A DNA stretch of 64,000 nt from Amanita rubescens. Taxonomy: Eukaryota > Basidiomycota > Agaricomycetes > Agaricales > Amanitaceae. Below are positions 12,010-23,113 of this stretch, in pieces. The notes beneath the pieces were generated by a model. That model worked only from the letters and a program-made list of their open reading frames with translations, was not told the origin of the DNA and ran no database searches. The number at the start of each line of letters is the position of its first letter. Position 1 is the first letter of the stretch. The stretch covers positions 43,701 to 107,700 of the forward strand of contig WION01000184.1 of NCBI GenBank assembly GCA_015039365.1, read 5' to 3'. Made by a program: the position numbers and the translations under genes.

Positions 12010-14672
12010 ATGGCGCCGAAAGGCTGGGTCCAAGATGACAAGCAACTTGAGTTCTTGGAGGGCAAGATGGACGCCTTCATCCAAGCTCAGAAGACAAGAA
12101 AATTTGACCGGTTCTGGACTGATGTTCAACGGGAGTGGTTCGAGAATTGGAAGGAAGAGGGTCAGGAAGTCGTACCTGCACCCGAGGATGCCGAAAATCA
12201 CCGTCGAGAAGTGAAGGATCAAGTTGAGAAACGGATTAAAGTTAGTACAGGCATCACAAGGCAACAATTAAACTCACCTTGTTCCAGCAACTCAAGAACT
12301 GGTTTAATAATACATCAAAAAGTAGAAGGGTTCCTAAGACAAAATCTCAGTTCCAGTTCAACAAGGCGAAAACGACGCGTTTGCCACAGAAAGAAGAATA
12401 TTTCGCGTCTAAACATTACAAGACACATGTCGCACCTTTACTACAGGCAGAGATGGGGAGTGACGAGAGAGGACCAGCTGAAAAACCTCATATTCAAGCT
12501 ATCAAACGCGCGATGCGTGAAGCTTATGCAAACGCTCCGGAGCACATGCGTCAAGAAGTTTTGGATGACCTAGCCGAGATGAAAAAGGTGAAAGAAGCGC
12601 ACAAAGCACAAAAGGAGGAAGAAAATGACAGTGAGCGCACCGCCGAAGAATATGCCGGGTGAGTTGAACAAAGTTACAACGTGGACTCAGATGGTGTGGT
12701 GTTAATAGCCTTGCAGGGCCATCGAAGAGTTGCCCAATACGCTACTAAACTTCTTCACAGAGATTTCACGTAAAACGGGCTGGGCTTTCTCGCTGATTGG
12801 AGGAGGCCCGGACCCAGTAAACGGCGGGAGAATCCGTACGCTGGGGTCAGTTCGCGATATATTACAATACATGATAGTATACTTACGTGCAAAATAGGCA
12901 TCACTGTGGCAGAAATAATCTCGGCCACACGTTCAAACAAGCTCACCCAACATATAGCGATTCCTTCATTGTTCCGTATGCAGAATTTCTGCATCAAATT
13001 TACCGTAAGTTTGACAGGGAATACTTGGTGGAATGTTCACTGAACGTACCCTTCAGCATCGGATATTTGTCAACAACGATCCCTCCTCGGGGATACAGAT
13101 ACTGTACACTCTGACACGTCAGCAAGCAGTCCACCCACAGCATCTTTAGCGGGACAGAAAGAGAATATGGGCGCGGATGGCGAAGCGCCGGATGTGGAAT
13201 CTTCCGTAGCATCCGCAGAAGGCCTCGTTGGAATGCCCCGTGGGGGCCACGGGGTGCAAGTCAACGAGACAGATGTCTCATCCGTGAATGGGACGCCCAC
13301 GCTCGCAACTCCCACAAATGCACACATGTCGCTAGAAGCGCCAGCTACGTCAAACGATGTTGCAATCGAAGAGGGGAACTCCTCCTTCTCGGGCGGATTG
13401 ACGAATAACAATTTGCCAGCAAATGACTACATGCAGGACATGTCAGGCATTTTCGACTTCCAGCAGGCAAGTGAAAAAACAAACCTGAACCTAGTTGAGA
13501 CGCTCGATCCGGCGCTTGACCCAGCAATGATGAGTTGGACGGACGGCCTGACGGAGGACGAGATGAATGCATTACTCAGCTTTGATCCTGCTTGGCAACA
13601 AATATTCGCAAACCCTTCGATGGAAGCATCCGATTTAGATCTGTCCAATCACAACGCAGGATTCCACGCCCCCGAAACGCCGATTCCATCAAACAGCGCT
13701 ACCAATGCCATCCTGGAGACAGTCCAGCCCACAGTGGAAACAGACATAGATCCTGTTTCCGAGATGAGTCGGGGAAATCCTGTCGACCCATCTATACCCA
13801 ACTCGCGTCGACCGCTTTCTAATGTTTCCCAAAACGTTACGCCCGAAGAATCTGGAACTGGTACCGTTAACCTTGTACCTTCTGCAGCACCCGTTGTCAA
13901 TGATTCTGCCACTGACAGTTCTGCGAAAAATTCAAGTAAGAGGAAGCGCGAGGTAGAGCAGACGAAGGAAAATGATGAGAATGGAGATGCAAATGGGAGA
14001 TCGCAACGTAATCGCAAGCCGGCCGCTTCAAAGGAAGTCGTCACTCTTACGGACAGGGCCCTGAATAATGGAGACAACGTGGCTGCTGGTAGCTGGTTAT
14101 TCTACGCAAGGGATTATCTTACCGACGAAGGACTGGGTTCGGAATGGAACGATTGTGTGACTGCCTGGATGACGTTTGAGTCGAGCTTGGCCTCTACGAT
14201 ATCATCTGTGAGTTTTTCGTGCTTGTTACTTAGCGGTCCACAGAAGCTAACTACTCACCAGAGTCGTCTACCTGGAGGTAAATTGCGACCGTCTATCCTC
14301 AGCCGCTGGTTGCAAACACGGCATTATCAGCACGTACCTGAAATACCCGATCCTGCTCAGTTTGCGAAGGAGTGGGTAACGTGGTGGGCTGCATTACAAC
14401 CCAAAGAGCGCAAGGGGGCGTCTGTCGAGAGCCTACCCGTTCCGATGTCCGCGATACCGCCGCCCGGTGCAGACATTCGCAGCTTGCGCAAAGGGGGACC
14501 GAACGGTATTGTAACGGTCATCATTGGCCTTAAGTGGTGGGGGCAGTCTAAACATGATGTAGAAACATGGAGTTGCGCTGTCTGGGATGTGCAAGAGTGT
14601 TTGGATACCCTGGTTTCTGCTGTACAAGGTAACAGTGATGGTCCAGCGAGGAAACGTCAAAAAAAACAGTAG
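12010..14672 (+). CDS. 799-aa KDZ passenger protein, Agaricomycete-specific family
   Basis: Six exons (12010-12240, 12288-12658, 12717-12845, 12898-13004, 13057-14207, 14262-14672) all with GT-AG introns of 47-58 bp sum to 2400 nt, an exact 799 codons plus stop. The N-terminal region (MAPKGWVQDDKQLEFLEGKM, FWTDVQREWFENW, LKNWFNN) is followed by FASKHYKTHVAPLL, then AIEELPNTLLNFF, TGWAFSLIGGGPDP and FIVPYAEFLHQIY. The middle is acidic and low complexity. Basic clusters (SSKRKREVE, RKRQKKQ at the C-terminus) look like nuclear localisation signals. The C-terminal block has WVTWWAALQP and GPNGIVTVIIGLKWWG. This domain order recurs in unnamed Agaricomycete proteins; I know no function. Intact frames suggest recent selection or recent arrival. 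Confidence 0.85.
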
Positions 14673-14739
14673 TATGTCGTACCCGTCTTCGCATGTAATC
14701 TTGTAATTCTTGTTGCTTGTCAATAATATCGTCTCAAGC

Positions 14740-15644
14740 TGTGATATATCAAATTGGCAGGCGCTCATGATACATCATATGACGCCCGAGTGAAAATGAG
14801 TGATATATCGAGCACTGAAATAACAGGGCACGATATATCATGCGAAGGCCCATGTTCTTATCTGGCTGAGTCAATATCTGTGATGTATCAATGCCTGTTA
14901 CCATCGTCACCGGGATACACGAGGATACACGAGGATACACGCCACATCGAGCAGTGATATATCAAAGGCACATGTTTTGTAATGTATTAATGCCTGTCAC
15001 CATTGAGTAGTCTAACTACCGTCTCTGGGACACGCAGCCTTTGTCAAACACACTAGGAGATGACATATCATCGGCAACCTCCCAGTGCATTGCTAGAAGC
15101 ATGTTTTCAACTTTTTTGGTCCTGTGACGCTGGCGCCAGGCAGTAGTCACTTAGTCAAGTACTAGAGTTTGAAATCCAGAAGTTACGGTATTGAACTTCA
15201 TGTATGTTGTACTAGTATGTCAGCGTACTAGTACATTTCTTATTCGGAGGCAGCCGATGCTTTGAAACAAACATGTATTGTTTCTCCTTTTATTTCCGAA
15301 CATTCCTGCATGCTACATTTGATCAGATCGGACAGCGACGTGACAGTGTCGTATATTATAAGTCAATGATGGCTCCATGATTGATCCTGTCAACTGAACA
15401 TTGGCAGTGGTGGTAGAAGCTCGGGCTTCTCTATTAATTAAGATTTCTATATAAACGTTGAGGAATTGAAACGGCGGGATTTATATATAGACGATTGCCC
15501 AATGCTGTAGGTGGGCGCGAGGCGCGATGGGTGATCTAAATATAGTATGATATATCACGGTGCTCTGTAACTGATCGGCCTTTATATATAACGCTTCGAC
15601 GCTCGTTAACCGAGCGTTGATATATCATTCGGACAACATAGCCT
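14740..15644. repeat. KDZ right subterminal array (GATATATCA words)
   Basis: Copies of tgatatatca, gatacatcat and gatatatcat from 14741 to 15628 mirror the left array. A short direct repeat (cacgaggata, three copies) is at 14918-14941. No gene is supported between 14673 and 15644. Confidence 0.75.
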
Positions 15645-18477
15645 CCACTTCCTGAGAAGTTGGAGACGAAAAAAGATCAGGCCGCAGATATACGCACCAT
15701 CTTTTCCGAGAAAAAAACAGTCCGGTTTTCTTCTGCAAACAGCAAATCCGAGACACTCAAAGGGCGCTGGTGCAACGAGTGCAAGTTAGTGAGAATACCG
15801 TTGTAGGACTGCAGAGTACTTACCATTTTTAAGAGGAGATGCGAAGTTTGTCGAGAAGCGTGGACTGCGCCGTGCATTTCACCTTGGGGGTAATTCTTCA
15901 TGCCGCCAGCACATCCGGAGCCATTATGAGGTTTACCAAAGAAAATGCCAGGAGGAGAGGATCCCCGAGAACCACTTCGCAGTCCCAAGAGATGTGTTGC
16001 GTGCGAGAGAAAAAGGAAAGAAGAACAAGTTGGTGCGACAGAAAACTCTCGATGGTATGCTTGAGAAGGCATCAAAGCCCAAAGAATTTTCAAGGGAGAA
16101 TGTCCTCAAAGCCGTCGCTGAATTCGTCGTGTGCGATGACCAGGTATGTGAGCTGATGCCACGGATGACAGTCGTTGACGTGGCGGTGGTAGAGTCTTGC
16201 TGTGGCAAACAAGGCCGTATTTAGAAACTGCCTTGTATCAATGCGCCCATTGAAGCGCGCTCAAGGCAGATCTGCCTTCGCGTAATGACATTGTGACATA
16301 TACTCACAATGAATTCATCGGTTTCTTCTCTAATCTAAGAACAAGAATAAATGTTGTACATTTCTGCGATCGACAGCAGACGACTCGTACTGACTTATAC
16401 CTTATCACACAGGCTAAGACGACAGGCTGTGTATCAGTAACTACGGATCTCTGGTCTGTCTCTCAGACAAAGGCCTCGTTCATGGGTATAACAGGACATT
16501 GGATCGAATCTAATCCCAAGACGAGTAAATGGATATTGTGCTTGGAAGTTATTGCGTTTCGTGCTATCTTTGGGCATCACGATGGACACAATCTCGCACG
16601 CTACTTCATCGGTTTATGTGAGCGCGCTGGCCTTATTGATCGTAAGGCTAGTAAGGTGCGTAGATCTAATACTTGGTCTTATCGGATGTAATCATTGATC
16701 CCAATTACCTTTGCCAGCTATTTTGCATAACGGCGGACAACACGGGAAATAACGACACAACCTGTGACAACATTGAGTCTATCCTTACAAGACGTGGAAT
16801 ATCAACATTCAACGCTGACCAGCACCGACTCCCATGCCTAGCGCATGTAATCAACCTCACTATCACCAGCGTCATGTCCCAAGTTACGAAAATTGCCAAT
16901 ATTGAAATGTCAACCGCGATCTGGGAGTTTGATCCCAATCTTCCAAGTAATCGCCTTCAGGGAAACTCACTTGATGTGGTCTCAGCCATTTGAACGCTTG
17001 CTATCAAGATTCAAGCTTCCGATCAACGTATTTCTTACTTTGAACGTCTTCAAGTTGAGTGCGGGATAGATAAGCCACTGAAGATACCATTACACAGCAA
17101 TGTACGGTGGGGAACGGCATACGGGATGTTAGAGTGATCATATCAGTTGCACCAGGTGGGTTGCAACTTTCACATTGTCAAGTCGCTAATCACACGTGTT
17201 TCATTTCATTTGCAGGCCATCAATTTATTCATCTGCTCAGCTGATGAGCTATTCGGACCGATAACATCCACACGGTCCACGAGTTCTCCCACATGCCATA
17301 TTTCATGGATCTCATTCGCCCTCAAGCCATCAGACTGGGAGCGCCTTGACACCATTCGATGCCTCATTGAAGATGCAAATCTAATCCAGCAATACTTTTC
17401 ACACGAGATGAAGACGACTCTCTGGCGCGCAATTCCTGCAATTGAGGAGTTACAGATGGCTTGGGAGGAGAAGCTCGAGTCTGTCACGTTCCTACCTTAC
17501 AGGGCTGCTCTTCAACATGGTCTTGACAAACTCAAAAAATATTACAACAAATTTGATGACAAACCAGTTTATGTCCTCGCTCTCGGTAATGTACCCAATT
17601 AATTTTCAATTTTTCTATATACTGACCATTCTATCGAAGTTCTTCACCCGTACTATAAGCTCGCATACATAAAGATGGCGTGGGGCGGGCCGGAAGAACA
17701 ACGTAGAGATAGGGAGGCTGGTAATATGGACGCGAAGGATTGGCATGATGAGGCACTAAAAATTGTTGAAAGAACCATGGAAAAATACTGGCAGCCTGAG
17801 CCAGAATCGGATACCGAATCAAGCAGTGCCGACGAAACTACAGCGAAACTGAAACCCAAGCACAACAACACCCTGAGGTCCGAGTTCGACCGCCATCGAC
17901 AAATGCTCATCGAGCAATCTCGGCAGCATGACAGCGGTGGTTGGGCAGCTGAGCTGTGCCGCTACCTGAGTGACTTACCACCAAATGTTATGAGAGAGAC
18001 GGACGTTGTCATCTGGTGGGCAGTATGTCTTGCTCAGCTACTAGGCTAATCTCATATACTAATCATTCTATTTAGGCTCACACGAAGACTTATCCTACTT
18101 TAGCTCGAATCGCCAAGGACATTAGCGCCATCCCCACAACATCTGTGCCGTGCGAGAGGCTCTTCTCAGCTGGAGCTGAAATAGCAACTGATCGACGATC
18201 TCGAATTGGGCCCAAGCTTTTTGAGGAGTTACAAGTACTGAAACATGCTTGGCACCCACAGATTGTCGATATCGCCCAGTCAAACTCTAATTTTGTTGAA
18301 GAGGTAGAGGTCATGCAGGAGTATAGGGATATGCTTGAAGCTGATGATGAGCTGACGGGTTGGGAGTCTCACGATGGTATCGAAGTGGTCACCATTTAGT
18401 TCTTTTTTGTTTCTTTAGACTACAGTACATGAGTTTTCCGCATGGTGTCCCACCACCCTCAGTCACTGCAACTGGTC

Positions 18478-18655
18478 CCTCTGGCAACCAGTTGCAACCG
18501 GTCTAGCACCGGTCTTTATTTGAGAAGCTATTAACCACAACCACAACCAGACACCCTCGAGAATCCTGGCAACCGGCAACTGCAGTCCGGTTGCAACCGG
18601 TAGTGGTCCGGTCCGGTTGCCAGTCTTTTCAAACGGTTGCAACTGGACCTTCATT
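18478..18655. repeat. hAT right subterminal array (GCAACCGGT-type words)
   Basis: Words such as gcaaccggt, ggtccggtccggttgcc and gcaactgg mirror the left array at 3838-4040. Confidence 0.75.
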
Positions 18656-18668
18656 CACTAGCTGCGGG

Positions 18669-20767
18669 ATGAACTACGGATATAGAAGACTCTACTAGGT
18701 AGAGAGTTCATTGAACTCTCTATGAGATCGACACCGGCGTCAGAATCGACGTTTAGCCGGTCTCTCCCCTTCTTAACAAAGAAAGGAAATTTATTAGGTG
18801 GGCTCGAACGAGCCTCATCTATATTAGACCATGGTCGACAGCTGATATAGGTAAGAGGCTATTTGTGTTAACAAGCCTAGCCTAACCCGTTGATGAGGAA
18901 AGCGCAAGACGTGAGCTTCCGTTTTAAGCAGTCGACTTCAAGCCTACAGGAATTCCGAAGAATCCTGAAGACCTCTTCATGTGCGTGCTAGTAATGGACC
19001 AGCCAGCATGCAAGAAGGGCCGCGCCAAGGTCAGTAGAGGACTTGGTAAGCTCTCTAGGTCATTTTGTGCGTCCTCAATGTACTGAGGCTGCAAAGGGCT
19101 CGCCACCGCTGATGTTAAGCTTCTTCATGCTAACATCAGCCCGTCATTAAGGGCAAGACGATGTCATTTGTGCTGGTACGGAAGCAAAAATGACATTTGT
19201 AATTGCAGCGCCTGTTGGAGATGATCGCGATATGATCAGTAGAGGACTGGGGTAAGTCCTCTAAGTCATCTTAAGAGAATCTATTAAGACTCTCTATAAG
19301 GCTCGGATCACAACGAATCTAACGACTCGCTGCGAGTCTCTTCCCCTTCAAGAAGAAGAAGAAAGGTATTAGAGACGGGTACTCGAACGAGTCCCATCAA
19401 GTTTTATTTATTAAGTGAGTCGCAGAACAACTCGATTGTATTTTGTCCAATTCATAGAATTTATGTATGATTTACATAGATACACGTTAGTCGACTTGGA
19501 AGTCGATTAGTTATACTGTCCAAAGACAGCTTTGAGCGAACGATGACGATAACGATGCGACACTCGGCATCTGCAACCCGCAGCACGAAGATAGGGATAT
19601 GGAGATAATAGAGATGGGAGACGATGGGAGCATCATGGCTGAGAGCATCGAAGACCAGCCGAGGTATGTAGCTGGGCCTTTCAGTTTACTCAGAGTATTG
19701 ACAGCTTCATATAGAAGCCGACTATAAGCTGCCCGAATACACAGCTTACAAACCCGCCTGATGAGCTCAACTCTCAAATGGCGAGGGCTTATTATCCACA
19801 GTATGTGTGCAGATAAGCTAGGCGGTATGAAGATTGCCTTAGCAAACAGTAAGTGCTCAGAAGCACTTAACATGAATTTTTTATTAACGACATTATTAGG
19901 ATGTCGTTTGGCCTTAACCGCGATATTCGGAGGTTTACAACGAGCCCGCCACCGGTACTCAATGCTCGGAAGGTGGCAGGGGTATGCCTGAAGGAGTATG
20001 GGCTTAGAGGCGGATGGCATGGACACCACCAAGGGCCTAGGTGAGCACCGTTCGACACTCAGCTTGACCAAGGAGCTAATGGCATTGCAGGGACACCGTT
20101 GAGGGCCTTGGTCGTCTGGAGGCTTCAGGACTAACTGATCGAGCCTCAAACTCAGCTGGTTGAAGGGAATGGCCTGCGAAAGGATGGCAGGCAGGAGCGC
20201 AAACGGCGTGAGGGCCGTTGAGGGGATAGGTGAGTGCGGATGTGCACTCGTTTCTATTTTACTGACAGCCAAAGATGTAGGCTGTCATTTGGTGGAGCCT
20301 AGAGGCCACTTGACCTCTATTAGAGCTGGTATAACCAGCTCTACCGAAACCTCCGCCACCTCTAGATGTTCGAATGAACATCTAACAGCCTTGATGGCTT
20401 CGGTAGGTCATACGGGATAACATTCCTCAACCCCATCATCACACGTATTGCGTGAGGGTCTAGCTGGCATTGAGGTAGACTCCAAATATTTCGCAGAGGG
20501 CAAATCTGCTCTTGGAGTCTCAAGTTGTAACGGAACAACTTCGATGGTTATTCTGTTTACTAGCGTCCCTTCAACATCATCAACCTGATGGGAAACGCAT
20601 GTGCTACTCAGAAGATTTTGACAGACGATTTCTCGTGTCGGGTGTTATCTGACATGATTCACAAAGATGTTGAAGACATCACGGCCACCAGTCTATGCCA
20701 TGATATCATAATGAAGTCATTATGATGTCATCTCTATGTCATACATAAAGGATGATGCGAGTGATAT
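18669..20767. repeat. Stem-loop concatemer, tract B (2.1 kb)
   Basis: Dense run of short hairpins: 18690-18704, 18702-18720 (9-bp stem, 1-nt loop), 18801-18814, 19108-19140 (10-bp stem), 19240-19263 (9 bp), 19324-19338 (7 bp, 1-nt loop), 19381-19392, 19850-19869 (8 bp), 19886-19908 (8 bp), 20264-20286 (7 bp), 20321-20343 (10 bp, 3-nt loop), 20363-20384 (9 bp, 4-nt loop), 20523-20540 and 20707-20724 (8 bp). Repeated phrases include cagtagagga near 19034 and 19237. It continues tract A across the hAT target site. A 253-codon minus-strand open frame (20272-19511) resembles no family I know and runs through the hairpins, so it is not called as a gene. Confidence 0.72.
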
Positions 20768-23070
20768 CAACACTTTACCCTCCCCCACGTGTCCTTGTGG
20801 ACTCCCGGACTCCTCAGGACTCCTCAGGACTCCCTGTAGACTCCTGATAAATTGACATAAAATGCCAGGAGTGGACAAGGACTCCTTGTGGACTCCTTGT
20901 TCACTCCCTGTTCACTCCTCATTGACTGCAAAAAAGCGAAAAATGCCAGGAGTCATCCCACAAGGAGTGGACCAGGAGTCCCTGTGGAGTCCTGCTCACT
21001 CCTGGTTCAAAGCAAAAAAGTAGCAAGTAAAAATTGCAAGGACTGGACAGGAGTCCCTGTGGAGTCCTGCTCACTCCCTGCTCATTTGTCATTACTGTAA
21101 CGGCAACATAAATCTGTTGCACTACAATGCTGTGACATAACAGTGAATCTAAATAACTACAAACCATTTAAAAACATCATCTGTGCCAATCAATACCAAC
21201 ACCATCACCACCACTATCATCATCACCATCCACCTGTGGCCCACTTTTTTCCTGCTCTGATTGTTTGTTGATGTAGTATGCAGGAACCAGTTAAAATTGC
21301 TGCTAATCATCCTTTTCAGTATTTGCTCATAACCACCTAGTAAGGCATTCAATGTTCACATGCCTGTGTATTGAAGGCACACATGTAACTGAGTCACATC
21401 TTCATGGAAACTTAATCCATCAGGATTCCTACTCATTCCCAGCCATTCCTATTGCATCCTATGTAAGTAGACTGACATCACCAGTACTTTACACTCATGT
21501 GCAATTTCATGCTGCTTTCCAAATTTCAGATGGGCATGCATGTTGTTTGGCAATGTTTATACTTGCAATAAAAACCTGAAAATTCATATGATCCAGGTCA
21601 TATAGGACTTATTGTAAGACCAAATAATCCCAAGTACTTGAAATATTTGCAAAAGACCTTTTCAGATGTGAGTGTGAGGAAATTGTAAAGTCTGAAAATA
21701 ATCTTGAAAATGTCCCATGTGATCAAGGACATGCAAGAATTATGATGCCAAACTAAATAAGCTAAAATGTGAATGCAAAAAGTCTGTTTGTCTTTTGGTT
21801 TTGCCACTCCATGTGTGACCACCTGCAAAGTCAATTTAGGAGGGGTGTCTGGTGATGATCAAGTTTGGTCAGTTTTAGGAAGTTGGGGTTGCTGGTGGCT
21901 ATGAGTGACTGGAAGTGCTGGAAGTCAGTTGCAGTGACTTCAATGTGCAATGGTTTGGAGTAGCATCAGAAAACATGCCAAAAATCTGACATCTGATGGT
22001 GTCTGATTCCTGATTGCCTGACTGGTGCTGGGACACTTGGAGGGTATGGGATGCAAAGCAGCAAATCCAAGGCCCATTCTTCCTGATCATCTTTGTTATG
22101 TGCATGGTGTTTGTACATGGAAATTGCTGCCATCTTAAAGTTGTGTTACAAAACATCACAGGGCTCAGCTCTTATAAGATGGAGCCTCATTTCATTCAGC
22201 CTTGGAACTGGTTGTTTGATTGTCTGACAATCAGATGTCATCAGTTAATATCAGACAACAGACAACCAGTGTTTCAGACACTGTCAGATCATCACCATCA
22301 GACAACCAGTGTTCCAGCACAAGTCAGGCAATCAGAAAATCAGATCAGGTTCAAAAGACTGGTGTTCAAAACAGTACTTTGCAAGTATCTTGAGTTTGGC
22401 AGCATTTGTCACTGCAATTCTTGCACAGATGTGATCACATGATTTTTTTTGATTTTTTTGATTTTTTTCAAAGCTATGTTTGAAAATGTATTTTGTGAAT
22501 ATCTCATGTTTGACTTTATTTGGCATTATGATTGTTGCATATTCTGAATCACAAAAGCTAGGCGCATCTTTTTTGTCACAGTCACATATTACATAATGTC
22601 ACACTTCTATAAAAGGAAATTTTAATTTTGTTATATTTTATCTTATCTTATCTAGGCCATCATATTACTTAAGCTGCCTATCATCTATCTATCTATCTAA
22701 TCTTATCTCCACTACCCCCCCTTTTCCCGAGGGGGTGCTGGGGGATATGTGCCAGATGCCCCCTCCTTATATACCTGTGGGCCTGCGCACAGACCAACTG
22801 GTCATGTCACATGACCACATAAACAGGAATGAAACAAGAGTCCTTACACTCCTTGTGGACTCCTCATACAGGGAGTCCAGAGGAGTCCCGGGAGTCTACA
22901 GGGAGTCTACCGGGAGTCCCAGCTCACTCCCGGTACATTTTGGCTGGGATGAGGGGTCTTCCAGGGAGGTGGGAGTCCCTCTGGAGTCCCAGGAATTCCC
23001 GGGAATTCCCGGGAGTGAGCCAGGAGTCCTCAGGAGTCCACAAGGAACGCGTGGGGGAGGGTAAAGACCT
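20768..23070. mobile_element. 2.3-kb TIR element, CTTTACCCTCCCCC family, AGGAGTCC words
   Basis: Termini ctttaccctcccccac (20773) and gtgggggagggtaaag (ending 23066) are perfect inverted repeats that continue imperfectly for about 30 bp. A 10-bp direct repeat cgagtgatat flanks it (20758-20767, 23071-23080). Subterminal zones (20790-21090 and 22840-23045) are arrays of aggagtcc, ggactcctc and gtggagtcctg. The interior is AT-rich with repeated blocks (tgatccaggtcatat, gaaatatttgcaaa) shared with the element at 40873-42978. The block 22762-22800 (ccctccttatatacctg, then gcctgcgcac) resembles the core of the 1135-1902 element. No transposase is encoded, so it is non-autonomous. Confidence 0.8.
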
Positions 23071-23113
23071 CGAGTGATATGAGTAATACTTATTGTAGTC
23101 AATCAGTAGTTAA

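Larger units (their letters stand above)
4581..15644. mobile_element. 11-kb KDZ (Kyakuja-Dileera-Zisupton) DNA transposon with four genes
   Basis: Flanked by the 8-bp duplication ccacttcc (4573-4580 and 15645-15652). Removing the element and one copy rejoins the hAT transposase frame exactly (TPLP|EKLE), which fixes the boundaries. The ends form an imperfect inverted repeat that shares atgatatatca and a gcgttatatat block about 30 bp further in. Both subterminal regions carry many tgatatatcac/gatacatcac words. Genes inside: KDZ transposase (-), a small basic/coiled-coil protein (+), an RNase H1 N-terminal-domain protein (-) and a 799-aa protein (+). No inactivating mutation was seen in the transposase exons that were checked. 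Confidence 0.88.
4132..18399 (+). pseudogene. hAT transposase (BED finger, hAT dimerisation domain), inactivated
   Basis: Starts MSRKSQRTKRP at 4132 with a basic Ser-rich N-terminus. An intron with gtatgt donor follows SE near 4485. The frame then reads to RTPLP and is interrupted at 4581 by the KDZ element, resuming at 15653 with EKLETKKDQAADIRTIF. A BED finger follows (WCNEC, then SSCRQHIRSHYE). Catalytic-core motifs: CVSVTTDLWSVS, CITADNTGNND, SNVRWGTAYGML. The C-terminus has the hAT dimerisation block (SVPCERLFSAGAEI, RRSRIGPKLFEELQVLKHAW) and ends EVVTI at 18399. Three in-frame TGA codons (4324-4326, 16991-16993, 17135-17137) inactivate it; the last two replace conserved arginines. No active protein can be made. 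Confidence 0.9.
3832..18660 (+). mobile_element. hAT transposon, split by a nested KDZ element
   Basis: The element starts tagtgtttccaggtcc and ends ...ggaccttcattcacta (inverse complement tagtgaatgaaggtcc), with TAGTG termini as in hAT elements. An 8-bp target duplication gctgcggg flanks it (3824-3831 and 18661-18668). Both subterminal zones are packed with caaccggt/gcaaccgg words. It encodes a BED-finger hAT transposase. Without the nested KDZ element and its duplicated 8 bp, the length is 3757 bp. Confidence 0.9.

Noticed and set aside
13070..14077. Several minus-strand frames of 70-140 codons in this interval
   Set aside because: They are antisense shadows of the 799-aa gene, whose six exons close exactly in phase.
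4324..17137. TGA read as a sense codon (altered code or selenocysteine)
   Set aside because: Intact genes in the same window (SLM5, acyl-CoA synthetase) end in TGA, and the stops are confined to decayed genes.
19757..19790. ctgatgag motif as a hammerhead ribozyme core
   Set aside because: The second core box (gaaac) and the flanking helices expected for a hammerhead are missing.
19511..20272. 253-codon minus-strand open frame in stem-loop tract B
   Set aside because: No recognisable family, biased to Leu/Ser/Pro as in antisense frames, and it runs straight through many perfect hairpins; more likely fortuitous.
20790..23045. Regular GGAGTCC words as a CRISPR-like array
   Set aside because: Units are short, degenerate, overlapping and on both strands, with no constant repeat/spacer lengths; they sit symmetrically inside transposon ends in a eukaryote.
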